DNA of 64,000 nt from Kalaharituber pfeilii (Eukaryota; Ascomycota; Pezizomycetes; Pezizales; Pezizaceae): the NCBI GenBank assembly GCA_015179045.1, contig WHUZ01000143.1:30981-94980 (forward strand), in the 5' to 3' direction. A program made the translations under genes and the position numbers. This document shows, in pieces, positions 1-9,907 of the stretch (position 1 is the stretch's first letter; each line of letters opens with the position of its first letter). The notes under the pieces are model-generated. The model saw only the letters and a list, made by a program, of their open reading frames with translations, made no database searches and was not told where the DNA came from.

Positions 1-663
1 GCCGAAGCATATGCTTTTTAAAATCTCTTGCGAAACTGACATGAATGCTGACATCCGAGAATATTTTGCTGCCAAGCATTCAAAGCACAATACCTGGACA
101 CACAAATATAAGTGATACTGATCATTCCCCCCTCTTAAAATACAACAGATATGTGATGTTTGGAGAACTCAAGGCCTTGCGAGATGAATTAAATGTTTAA
201 AATATCTGGGCTTCAAATCAATTGGGCAGCGTCTTACAGAGTACAAATAGATTAGTATAATCCGAATTATGTTTCACACTTAGGACAAAGACAGGTTCCA
301 TGCCAAGACTCTTTACTTTGGGTACTTATCGATGAGAGGTATTCCTGCGCAGCCCTCTCTCGACTGTTAACAGTTCTGTCTACGCTACTCACTTCCTTAT
401 TCACCCCTTGTTGCAATGTCGTCCCGTGTATTTACCCATCTATTAAGCCCCTTTACCTTTCAAAGCATTTTCTCTAACTTCTCATACCCCCGAACGAGCT
501 TTTCCCATGCTTCTGTATCTGTCCTGCATGTATTTACAATGTCTCTCACTTTAAGAATATAACCGATATATGGATATTACCCCTTGCCGGAGGGTATGCC
601 TGTACCTGGAGTATACTAGTATTGCAACTGTTGAAGCCAAAGAGAGTTAATCCCTCGCAAATC
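1..663. other. unassigned sequence
   Basis: No coding signal, RNA gene or repeat that I can support. It is the left flank of the LINE-B insertion that follows. Confidence 0.4.
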
Positions 664-675
664 AACGGCACCGGT

Positions 676-2095
676 CTGAAGAGGGACATAAGGGAACACC
701 GTGAGAAGCTGACCATGGAAGCGTCACAGGAAGGCTTTGAACTGGATCCACAGAAAGCAGAAACCATCATCATCGGGTTCAAGGGAGAGAGTTACAGGCT
801 AGGAGGACTGTACATCGATTGGGAGTTGAAATTCGATGATCATTTTAATCGGCGGTTACACCTAGGCAAAGCAGCGTGGAGAGTAGCAGCCAGACTGAAC
901 GGAGTACCCCCAGCTAAAATGAGACAGTTGTACACAGGGATAGCCAGGAACATTGCTACTTGGGGCTGCTGGGCATGGGCGAGGTACGCAAAAGGCGCCC
1001 CCCCAGAACGAAAGCTTAGATTGCTGGAGAAGTGGCAATACGTTGTGGCGAGAGAAACCCATGGGGGGCGAGACGGGACGTGGTGGAAGGGCTAACTAAC
1101 CTGGAATCTGTCGAGACGTTCGTGTATGGAGAGGCAGACAGGGTAGAAGCCCGAACACTGAGGTAAGAAGAGCCAGTCAGAAGACCACAGCCAGATAGCA
1201 GATACCTGAGGGGGTCGCTGGAGCATAAAGACCCCCTTCCTCTCTATGTACACCCGATACATCCATCTGACTTAGGTAGGGAGGAGTGGGAGAGGCTAAT
1301 AGCCAAGGAGGAAGATGATGGGTGGACAAGCATTTACACAGATGGAAGTAGAATGGAGGACAAGACGGGCACTGGAGTGCATCAGACCGGGGAAGACACA
1401 TCAATATACCTGGGAGAAAGATGCACGGTCAATGATCTGAGCTGATAGCGGTTGGGGAGGCAATGCGGAGAGAGGGGGAGCTGCTAATTATCACAGACTC
1501 CAGGACCACGGTGACGAGGATGAAGGGGATAGCCAGGGGGGACCTTACGCCGGAGGGTGCAGCGGAGCTGGTGAGGAGAAGGTGGGAGGAGAGGACGTCG
1601 AGAGGGGACCGAGACCTGGCGATCCTGTGGGTTAAAGCACATGAAGGGATAGTGGGTAACACCGAGGCGGACAGGGCAGCCAAAGTAGCCACGGCGTTAC
1701 AATACCAGGACGAGACAGTGACGGAGGCCGGCATCCGACAAGAGGAAAAGAGCAGGAGAGGGGAGGAGAGAAAGAGACTACAACTGACGTACAGACCACT
1801 GGAATACCTGGGGACCAGAAGGAGGGTGTCCACACTCGCAGGCATAATGGGGGACAAAGGACTGAGACAATGGAGATACCAGATAGGAAAAGAAGAGTCA
1901 CCGGAGTGCAGGTGGTGTGGAAAAGCCCTCGAGAATTACAGACACATAACGAAAGACTGTGAGGCGTGGAAGAAGAGATTACCGGGAGGCGAGGCGGGGA
2001 TGAAGATGCCAAAGGGGGGGGAGAAGGGGAAAAAGAAAGAGGGGGAGAAGGAGGGGATGAAACTGGTTGAGGTGTTGGACTGGGCAGCGAGCTAG
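676..2095 (+). pseudogene. LINE-B ORF2 fragment: RT C-terminus, RNase H, CCHC-like tail
   Basis: The frame to 1095 matches the region after the RT catalytic site of Tad-like elements (GGLYIDWELKFDDHF, then RQLYTGIARNIATWG). RNase H follows with a frame break near 1440: YTDGS (first Asp) around 1340-1355, TDSRTT around 1494, and KAHEGIVGNTEADRA around 1635-1680, holding the late His and Asp. A possible zinc-binding segment, CRWCGKALENYRH with a following DC, lies near 1910-1960. The end is LDWAAS and a stop at 2095. RNase H would remove RNA from the cDNA hybrid during retrotransposition. Stops and frame breaks show that this copy is dead. Confidence 0.88.
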
Positions 2096-2222
2096 TTTCT
2101 TTGTTTCACACACTCTACGTCTCTTTATGATTTATCAGTTACTATTTGTTCTTTATGTACCTAACACCTCGCCGTAGCCTATCAGGCGGCACGCGAGTAA
2201 TGAAATGAAAAAAAATGAAAAA
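676..2222 (+). mobile_element. LINE-B copy 1, 5'-truncated non-LTR retrotransposon
   Basis: A 1,547-bp insertion flanked by an exact 12-bp target-site duplication, AACGGCACCGGT, at 664-675 and 2223-2234. It keeps the end of ORF2 (RT thumb region, RNase H, zinc-finger-like tail), a short 3' UTR, and the family-B tail (GCCGTAGCC, GGCGGCACGCGAGTAATGAA) followed by an A-rich tract. The truncated 5' end, A-rich 3' end and duplication are the standard signature of target-primed reverse transcription. This copy identifies the source lineage of the many tiny family-B insertions in the window. Confidence 0.9.
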
Positions 2223-2234
2223 AACGGCACCGGT

Positions 2235-3413
2235 GGTGGTCAGTGATACGTTGGAAGTTTAATTTTTGCACTTCTAGTTCCTATGTTCTACCCCGGAGGA
2301 GTTGATGTTTATAAGTTAGTATGAGCGTAGGTCCTAATACTCATTCAAATAAAAAATACATTTCTCCTCATGAGCTTCCCTTGGGATATCTTGCAGCAAA
2401 TCCTCTCAATTTTTAAGCCATCCTTAGCAATCAGCTTGGATACACCGCCAGGAAGCGAAGACAGACTTACTAAACACCGGTTGTGAGTGTTTTATATGCT
2501 TCCCCTTGGAATTACCTATAACCGAGGCTGCGTGAATCCTTTGCGTTTCTAGTCGTCGGCATGGCCTTATTATAGCGACTAATTATAAGTATTTACGAGA
2601 ACTAGAAGGACCGGCGGTACAATGTTGCTGTGTGAAGACCAGAGAGGTAAAGAACAAGGACAGGACAGGTATTTCCGCCTCGCCCAAGCTTGGAAATTTG
2701 CGTAATCAGAGGGCTGCAGGTCTGTTTCAGAATGGGCCTTATCGCGAACTGCTAGTGTCGCTGAGTTCGCGAGGTCATCAGTAACAAGAACTGCTTTTTT
2801 TTTTTTTTTTTTTTTTTTGTAACGAGGTTGCCATTATACCTTTGGAACGAAGTGTAGCTTATTTCGTCATAAGGGTACTCTATTTCCGCAGTGTGCTGTC
2901 ACTTGACAGCAGCCAGTGACGGCTTGGCAGTACCTCCAAGTGGCTACGCAGCCGTACTTTTACTCTGAGCACTCGTATGCATGCCAGTTGGGAGATAGCG
3001 ATTGCGAGAGGGACGGCTAACGTAAGCATGCGCTGAAGAAGGCCCCTTCCTCCGACCTGCCTACCCATCCTGGTTTCGTATACCCATCCGTCCTTCTCCG
3101 CCGTTGATCTTTCAGTGCCCACTTGCACTGGCCTCTGACACTGCCAAAACGAACTCCTCACGTCCTTGCACCCTCCCCCTCAAGCTCTCTCAGCCTCCGG
3201 CTTATTGTTTTTTCCCGCAATCAGATCCCGCAATCAGTTCACACGTGCAAGACCCGCGATTCACATCGTATTTCGTGCCTCCGGCTGGTAGCCTGTATCC
3301 GTGTAAGCGACCCCCCCCAAAAAAAAACAAATAAGAGATGATCTTCCTGCCTCCTCGGCAGTGCTGATTCAACGACCTTGTGTGCAACCTTCGTACCACA
3401 GCACCTGTTAATC
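2235..3413. other. unassigned sequence with an isolated T tract
   Basis: No gene recognised. A run of 24 T at 2795-2818 is flanked by GTAACAAG and GTAACGAG, which could be a decayed target duplication around a nearly pure poly(A) insertion, but this is weak. Short reading frames around 3104-3340 show no family features. Confidence 0.35.
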
Positions 3414-3428
3414 CCATACGGTTGCCCT

Positions 3429-3493
3429 TCCATGGCCATGGCAAACAGGCCGTTATGTGATATTAAGAGAGAAAAGAAAAAAAAAAAAAAAAA
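3429..3493 (+). mobile_element. short retroposon, family A (diverged)
   Basis: A 65-bp insertion: a degenerate family-A tail (CCATGGCAAACAGG, TTATGTGAT) ending in an A tract. It is flanked by a 15-bp duplication at 3414-3428 and 3494-3508 that differs only by two transitions (CCATACGG versus CCGTATGG, both followed by TTGCCCT). The decay of element and duplication suggests an old insertion. Confidence 0.75.
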
Positions 3494-3855
3494 CCGTATG
3501 GTTGCCCTCGTACCTACCGAGCTGCTTCCATATCCTGCTATGAAACTTTCGAATTGCGCAGGCGCGGATCACGGGTTGCGCGACATGGACGAAATGTCGT
3601 AAGGCGTGGTGGTTTGGACACGGTAGGCGAGCGCGGCAAGTCTGTACGCCAGACACACGTCCAGGGTCCAAGGCAATGGTAATGAGCAGCTTGCGAAGCA
3701 ACCTAAACCCCGCACGCCAGGATAATCGTATATGCTTATCCCGACGGTACTTACCCACGGTCACTGGTAGTTCTACCTTTTGGTGCAACAGTTTGTGAAA
3801 CGGTCAGTTAACAACGCGGAATAGGTTCTCTTATGTACCTTGACCTCTCTATATA

Positions 3856-4244
3856 CAGTTTTCCCTTGCTATATAAAATCCGGCCTTTTTCGTCCGGTAT
3901 AGCAAGGTTCCGTTATAAAATAAAATGCTTGGCAGAATAGAATAGGGATGGGCAGCAAAAATAATGTAATTGGGAAGTGGACAGCCTAATTTAATTATGT
4001 AATGTTATGATAAGTTTAATACGCATCTGCAAGGTGAATGCAATGTGGGGTAGCCAAGATTGGACGTATTAGTGTTAGTGTATCCGGTATAGCAAATATT
4101 ATTTGTATGGAGACAGGGGGGTAAGTGCCTGGCAATTCCTGTCCGGTCCGGTATTCTTCGTATGGGAGCGGGATGTAGCAACCTGAGAGCATCCGGTAAC
4201 CAAGGTTTCCGGTACAACGAGTCCGGTATAGCAAGGGAAAACTG
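3856..4244. mobile_element. Tc1/mariner-pogo type MITE, left-arm copy
   Basis: A 389-bp element with inverted termini CAGTTTTCCCTTGCTATA and TATAGCAAGGGAAAACTG. TA dinucleotides flank it at 3854-3855 and 4245-4246, as expected for TA-targeting Tc1/mariner/pogo elements. The interior repeats CCGGTATAGCAA-like motifs and has no coding capacity. The mirror copy is at 11797-12185. Confidence 0.88.
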
Positions 4245-4795
4245 TACTTTGAAGTCAATTGATGATGTGATTTTTTTGGACGTCATTTTCTTTCTACCAG
4301 AAAGTGATCCAATATGCTGGGAAATAAAATTTGAGAAGCACTTATATTATGGCGGTATTCTAAAAAAATTTTAACATTTGCTTCAATTCATTTTCTTGCG
4401 GAGAAATCAAGTAAGTAATATTATACTCGAATGTCGCAGCGACGTAGATCTACAAATAATGGCAAACGCAAACGACAATGCAAACCAGTCGTCTCGCTCA
4501 TGTACACTTTATTTAAATTTACAAACACAAATCACCTCATACAATACTAGTAGCTCGTTATCCATAACGCAAGTCGAATTCCAACACTCCATTTTCGCAA
4601 CAATAGCTCCATCTATCTATCTATGCCCGCGTTGCGAAGTTCACTCCAAAACGCAACAACCTAAACCAAAATGGATACAATTTCCTAGCAACCCCAGCTG
4701 CCACAGTACCGCGTCCCTAACCACGCACCTACGGACTAGCTGCCTGTGCCCCATTGGTAACCTTCCAGGGGACAATTCCATCCCTTATATACCCA

Positions 4796-6133
4796 CTAAG
4801 GGCATTTCGCCAAACCATCAGTCAACGCCTTCTTCTCATTTTCCGAAATGCTGAGGCTGTACTGAGTCTTCACATTGACCCATCGAATCAAGTATGCACA
4901 ATGGAAGGGCTCTGTTCACCCCAAAGTCAGCGCATTCCCAAGGCAGGCCCAGGGCAGAAACACTTACTTGAAGTGGGCATCCACTGGTCCGGAGACCTGT
5001 CACCTTTACTCCTGTTCTCCCCCAATGACACCGTGAGAAGCTCGAGGCCGTCATAGTCATTTGCGAACGCTCTGAGGCGAGTTGCGGGCCAGGCATGCGC
5101 GCCAGAGATCCAAGCGTCTTTGAGTGGGACGAGATGGTCAACGTCCTGTGATTTTCATGATGTGTCAGTCAGCGAGCGGCGAAACGTTGGGCCGAGGTAG
5201 ACGAGATTATAAAACGTACAGCCTGCGAAGCTAAGGTGAGTGTTGTTCCCGAGTAGGGATCAAGCCATTTTCCGGTAGTCACAGTACATCCGGATGTTGG
5301 GTCTGCCCTACATCCAACACATCAGCCTAGTTGATCAAAACAAAACAAAACGACAGGAAAGACCAGTCTCATCGTGCAAACACTTACACTTGCGTCGCAT
5401 CCCGCTTCAACACCGTCTCTCTAGTTGTGCACCCCAACGTCGTAGCCCAACCACCAAAAGACGACCTCTGGAACGTCGGGGCAGAGGCGTTTGCAGCCCG
5501 CACTGTCAATGCTGCCAGCTGTGTCTTTGCCACTGCGCTCGTGCTGATCTTGGCCTTTATCGCCGTAGGGCCCTTCTTAATCGGTTTCGCCGTAGGGCCC
5601 TTCTTAATCGGTTTCGCCGTAGGGTCCTTCTTAATCGGCTTCTTGCCCGGGGGCTTTTGCACTTTACCGGGGTTCTGGGGCCCCAGGACAGGGTTCTTAG
5701 TCCTGCCTGGGGCTTTTGTTTTTGGTGTGGTGGGGTTCTTCTTGGGCTGGCCTGGGGCTTTTGTTTTTGGCGTGGTGGGGTTCTTGGGGCGGACAGGGGC
5801 GGGAGCACGTCGGGCGAGCGGGGCGTCGACAACGAAGGTGTCATCACGGATGGCTAGACGCCTGAGGTGCTCTGATATATCATCTAGGTCATCTTCTACA
5901 TCCTCCACATCGTCATTGTCTTTGTCAAAATCGTCATAGTCTTCATCATCGAAGGTGCTGGCAAAACCAGGCGCGCCGCCGGAACCGCTGTGGTGGCCCT
6001 TGTGATAGGAGCCAACATCAATGTCGTCTTCGAATTCTGCAATTGCGTCTGTAGAAGGAGGAATGGCTTTTCCTCGGGCGAGCGAGGCAGTGAAGCCTAG
6101 GAGGGCAATGAGCAGAACGGAGCGGAACTGCAT
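4796..6133 (-). CDS. secreted DUF1524/HNH nuclease, left-arm copy
   Basis: Mirror copy of the gene at 9908-11245; that entry gives the domain description. Exons on the minus strand are 6133-5388, 5307-5220, 5145-4968 and 4911-4796 (375 residues). All splice sites and the HNH motifs are conserved. The protein differs from the right copy at two residues visible in exon 1: Lys for Glu in the acidic region (base 5923) and Val for Ala in the Pro/Lys-rich linker (base 5688). The two genes are divergent, with starts about 3.8 kb apart across the palindrome loop. Both look intact. Confidence 0.88.
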
Positions 6134-6481
6134 GTTTGACAACTTGAGGACTGTTAATTGAGAGGTAACTTTAAAGTGGTATAGGCCTGAATGTACAAAT
6201 CAACGAAAGTTTCAACAATGGAAACTCTGCAAACAAAAATAAAGCAAGAAGCAATCGGTAAATGGACGACTGAGAAGTGAAAGAAGAACGTAAAGGAATC
6301 AACAATCTGGACCCGCCAAATTGTTTGAGTACGTGTTGGTCCGTTGGGGTGATCGGTAGCTGGCCAGGAATTCAAGTGAGCGGAATGGAGCAACCTATAT
6401 AGTGACTTGGAGGCCACGCACAGTTGAAACCATTTTGGGCTTGTCTGCGACATTTCGAGGCCGACACACTCACCGTTGCTA

Positions 6482-6519
6482 TTTTTTTTTTTTTTTTTTT
6501 ATATATATATTTCATTACT
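6482..6519 (-). mobile_element. minimal family-B retroposon, left-arm copy
   Basis: A 38-bp insertion read on the minus strand as AGTAATGAA, then alternating AT, then 19 A. It is flanked by CTCACCGTTGCTA (6469-6481) and CTCACCGTGGCTA (6520-6532), a 13-bp duplication with one mismatch. Only about nine bases of LINE-B tail remain. Mirrored at 9522-9559. Confidence 0.75.
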
Positions 6520-6842
6520 CTCACCGTGGCTAGCTTTTCTTCTACCGTTACTACAAGCAACCCGTACATAACCCAGCATCGGTAGGACACTTAGAGGCAG
6601 TGCATGCGTACTATAAGCCCGTGTCTGCAGAAACGTAGAACGCTTACCAGGTTCGGAAAGTTTCAACACTGTAATGCAACCGCACGACCTACATGATGTG
6701 TATACGGAGCTCACTTGCCCAGCTGATTATTACTTACCGATCGCGGATATTGTCGACGTCATGACATAGCCATCGTAGTACCGATACTTCTATATACGAA
6801 GCTTGCTAGAATCACTGGGCAGTGAGTTACCAAAATAACCCT

Positions 6843-6880
6843 ACCATGGCGAACAGCTGCAAGCGGGGTTACGTGAAATA
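6843..6880 (+). mobile_element. family-A tail relic lacking poly(A)
   Basis: CCATGGCGAACAGCTGCAAG and the following GGGGTTACGTGAAATA match the family-A tail closely, but no A tract follows. Probably an old insertion that lost its tail. Mirrored at 9161-9198. Confidence 0.6.
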
Positions 6881-7163
6881 ATCGCTCACATAAGCAAGGA
6901 GACGCGACATGGTTTAGGTGTGGGGCAATCTACCTAAGCTAGGCTCGGTTACCTTTCACCGGGGGCTCGGTAATGCAGATCTCGGTGTGCTGGGACCACG
7001 AATCGGTAACACCCCGTCGCATGTTGGCCAACTGCACTAAAACGAACGTTTCCATTATTACTATATGTACACATCGAAAAAATCAACTATGAAATGGAAA
7101 TACAGATACTGCAGGCTGCCGAAGGAATTCATGAATGACAAAATCTCAAATACTAATACTTGT

Positions 7164-7230
7164 ACTAGCCGGATTCAAAAGTGTTCGGACAAACTGAGGC
7201 TTTTCGGTAACACTTTCAAATCCGGCTAGT
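7164..7230. repeat. short inverted repeat (hairpin), left-arm copy
   Basis: ACTAGCCGGATTCAAAAGTG pairs with CACTTTCAAATCCGGCTAGT about 25 bp apart, giving a 67-bp hairpin-forming unit. It may be a tiny MITE, but no target duplication is clear. Mirrored at 8811-8877. Confidence 0.6.
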
Positions 7231-7507
7231 GATCGATCGCAGTGAATATGAAGTTGCCTAACACAAACCAGCATTGTTCACGACCGCGTAGCAGCAATGT
7301 AGCTTTTACAAGGCGCTTTCTCAATACGGCGCCCAAAATTGCCCTAACAAATACCGTCTTATCGCGCGCAGGTCACGTCCTGCAAATTCCGCCCTGTAGC
7401 AGCTGTCCGTCTTCCATTGTCATCAGCAGTGTAGTAACCCTGCATATCTCACACATTACCATTTACGGCTTATCCCTTAAAGCCACCACCAGCAAACTGC
7501 AGACCAT

Positions 7508-7571
7508 GCCCTGCCTTGGCGAACAGCTGCATGTGGGGTCACGTGAAATAAAAAAAAAAAAAAAAAAAAAA
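7508..7571 (+). mobile_element. family-A short retroposon at the inner edge of the left arm
   Basis: GCCCTGCCTTGGCGAACAGC and the rest of the family-A tail, then 22 A. The upstream target-duplication copy (mirror of 8534-8544) is present, but the sequence after the A tract is unrelated. The second duplication copy is therefore missing: the palindrome junction cut through the poly(A). Confidence 0.85.
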
Positions 7572-7639
7572 TTCAATCCTGGCGAGAGAGACCTGTTATA
7601 CTTGTTTAGTTAAGCTCAGGTTGCAGGACTACTTGGCAC

Positions 7640-7705
7640 TTCAGCCCTTTAGCTCAGGCGCAAGCTATATCAAATGCGACTGGGTTCAATCCGGCGCGAG
7701 GCGTA
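7640..7705 (+). other. possible tRNA-derived relic (Pol III A and B boxes)
   Basis: TAGCTCAGGCGC (A-box like) and GGGTTCAATCC (B-box like) lie about 22 bp apart, as in a tRNA gene. The acceptor and T stems do not pair properly, so this is at best a decayed tRNA or the head of a tRNA-derived element. Confidence 0.25.
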
Positions 7706-7747
7706 ACCAGCAGTACTTACGACGAGTGGCCGCGATTCCTGTTCCTA

Positions 7748-8050
7748 TGGTGCCGGCAGCTTAGTACCAACACCTTGTAACATTTCGCTCGACCATTAGT
7801 CAGCAGCTTTTTTTCGCTTTTCTTTACTCCTTTGAGTTAGTAACCATCTCTCATACAAAATGTCCTCTTTTATTTTCCTATTCGCATGTGCAGTTTTTTT
7901 TTTTATTTTTTTCTGATCTCGTAGAATTGTTCGCAATAGCAAATACTATAGATTTACGAGATTTAAAATTCCAGATCTATAGTTGTGGTGTTGTGGATAC
8001 ATAATTTGTCACCCCCTTGATTTGGTGTCGGTACTAAGCTGCCGGCACCA
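7748..8050. mobile_element. MITE with 26-28 bp TIRs, TA-flanked
   Basis: TGGTGCCGGCAGCTTAGTAC near 7748 is inverted as GTACTAAGCTGCCGGCACCA ending at 8050. TA flanks both ends (7746-7747 and 8051-8052). The interior is non-coding and AT-rich. This fits a TA-targeting Tc1/mariner-type MITE. Confidence 0.75.
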
Positions 8051-8459
8051 TAATTCGGCCCACAATATTTCTATGACGTCTCTCCTTCGTCTACAAAACA
8101 ATAAGTGAGCACTCATATAGAGCTAGTGGAATTACAAGGTCAAGTAGGAAATAATATGTATTTAATATCTCATTTTAATTCTGTTCGATGTTCGATCACT
8201 TTCAGTACTTATTACTATCTACTTACTATTGGTGTCAAAAATATTTAGAGTTTGTCAAACAAGTAAAGTTTTTATCAACATAAGCATTGGAAGTCACTTT
8301 ACAACTACAGGAGTTTAAGTAAATACCGACGAGAAGTAAGTGCAAAATCAAACGTCTGAAGGGCTGTTTGATTAACTGCTCGCCGATATTTGTCGCTCAT
8401 CATATGGTATATGCTATGTATAACAGATAGCTCGGGCAGATTACGAGAATATGGTCTGC

Positions 8460-8461
<2 letters not shown>

Positions 8462-8493
<32 letters not shown>

Positions 8494-8533
8494 TTCACGT
8501 GACCCCACATGCAGCTGTTCGCCAAGGCAGGGC
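8462..8533 (-). mobile_element. family-A short retroposon with both duplications, right arm
   Basis: On the minus strand it begins GCCCTGCCTTGGCGAACAGC and ends in 30 A. ATGGTCTGCAG flanks it at 8451-8461 and 8534-8544; three further T extend the match. The right-arm locus therefore keeps the complete insertion, while the left-arm copy lacks one duplication. Confidence 0.9.
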
Positions 8534-8810
8534 ATGGTCTGCAGTTTGCTGGTGGTGGCTTTAAGGGATAAGCCGTAAATGGTAATGTGTGAGATATGCA
8601 GGGTTACTACACTGCTGATGACAATGGAAGACGGACAGCTGCTACAGGGCGGAATTTGCAGGACGTGACCTGCGCGCGATAAGACGGTATTTGTTAGGGC
8701 AATTTTGGGCGCCGTATTGAGAAAGCGCCTTGTAAAAGCTACATTGCTGCTACGCGGTCGTGAACAATGCTGGTTTGTGTTAGGCAACTTCATATTCACT
8801 GCGATCGATC

Positions 8811-8877
8811 ACTAGCCGGATTTGAAAGTGTTACCGAAAAGCCTCAGTTTGTCCGAACACTTTTGAATCCGGCTAGT
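8811..8877. repeat. short inverted repeat (hairpin), right-arm copy
   Basis: Mirror of 7164-7230. Confidence 0.6.
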
Positions 8878-9160
8878 ACAAGTATTAGTATTTGAGATTT
8901 TGTCATTCATGAATTCCTTCGGCAGCCTGCAGTATCTGTATTTCCATTTCATAGTTGATTTTTTCGATGTGTACATATAGTAATAATGGAAACGTTCGTT
9001 TTAGTGCAGTTGGCCAACATGCGACGGGGTGTTACCGATTCGTGGTCCCAGCACACCGAGATCTGCATTACCGAGCCCCCGGTGAAAGGTAACCGAGCCT
9101 AGCTTAGGTAGATTGCCCCACACCTAAACCATGTCGCGTCTCCTTGCTTATGTGAGCGAT

Positions 9161-9198
9161 TATTTCACGTAACCCCGCTTGCAGCTGTTCGCCATGGT
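9161..9198 (-). mobile_element. family-A tail relic, right-arm copy
   Basis: Mirror of 6843-6880; no poly(A). Confidence 0.6.
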
Positions 9199-9521
9199 AG
9201 GGTTATTTTGGTAACTCACTGCCCAGTGATTCTAGCAAGCTTCGTATATAGAAGTATCGGTACTACGATGGCTATGTCATGACGTCGACAATATCCGCGA
9301 TCGGTAAGTAATAATCAGCTGGGCAAGTGAGCTCCGTATACACATCATGTAGGTCGTGCGGTTGCATTACAGTGTTGAAACTTTCCGAACCTGGTAAGCG
9401 TTCTACGTTTCTGCAGACACGGGCTTATAGTACGCATGCACTGCCTCTAAGTGTCCTACCGATGCTGGGTTATGTACGGGTTGCTTGTAGTAACGGTAGA
9501 AGAAAAGCTAGCCACGGTGAG

Positions 9522-9559
9522 AGTAATGAAATATATATATAAAAAAAAAAAAAAAAAAA
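9522..9559 (+). mobile_element. minimal family-B retroposon, right-arm copy
   Basis: Mirror of 6482-6519: AGTAATGAA, alternating AT and 19 A, between GCTAGCCACGGTGAG and TAGCAACGGTGAG. The A tract is the same length as in the left arm, which is notable for a homopolymer. Confidence 0.75.
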
Positions 9560-9907
9560 TAGCAACGGTGAGTGTGTCGGCCTCGAAATGTCGCAGACAA
9601 GCCCAAAATGGTTTCAACTGTGCGTGGCCTCCAAGTCACTATATAGGTTGCTCCATTCCGCTCACTTGAATTCCTGGCCAGCTACCGATCACCCCAACGG
9701 ACCAACACGTACTCAAACAATTTGGCGGGTCCAGATTGTTGATTCCTTTACGTTCTTCTTTCACTTCTCAGTCGTCCATTTACCGATTGCTTCTTGCTTT
9801 ATTTTTGTTTGCAGAGTTTCCATTGTTGAAACTTTCGTTGATTTGTACATTCAGGCCTATACCACTTTAAAGTTACCTCTCAATTAACAGTCCTCAAGTT
9901 GTCAAAC

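Larger units (their letters stand above)
3631..7571 (+). repeat. left arm of large palindrome
   Basis: The reverse complement of 8470-12410: position x here matches 16041-x in the right arm over all 3,941 bp with no net indel, including homopolymers such as the 19-T tract at 6482-6500. I could find only two base differences, at 5688 (mate 10353) and 5923 (mate 10118). The outer end is at GCGCGGCAAG (3631-3640). The inner end lies in the poly(A) of a family-A retroposon. The arm carries one HNH nuclease gene, a TA-flanked MITE, a short family-B insertion and a short hairpin. Confidence 0.95.
7572..8469. other. single-copy loop of the palindrome
   Basis: 898 bp that is not mirrored in the arms. 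It holds a 303-bp MITE (7748-8050), a tRNA-like A/B box pair near 7650-7692, and otherwise AT-rich sequence with no gene that I can support. Confidence 0.85.

Noticed and set aside
5294..5939. Open frames of 187-202 residues on the other strand of the nuclease gene (mirrored at 10102-10747), one Gly/Phe/Val-rich and membrane-like
   Set aside because: Antisense of the Lys/Pro repeat region; opened by its codon periodicity, no independent support.
7640..7705. Functional tRNA gene in the palindrome loop
   Set aside because: A and B boxes fit, but acceptor and T stems do not pair, so only a relic is listed.
8305..8799. 164-residue frame with a poly-Lys stretch (mirrored at 7242-7613)
   Set aside because: It runs through a retroposon poly(A) tract and differs between arms only because the tract ends differ; no gene evidence.
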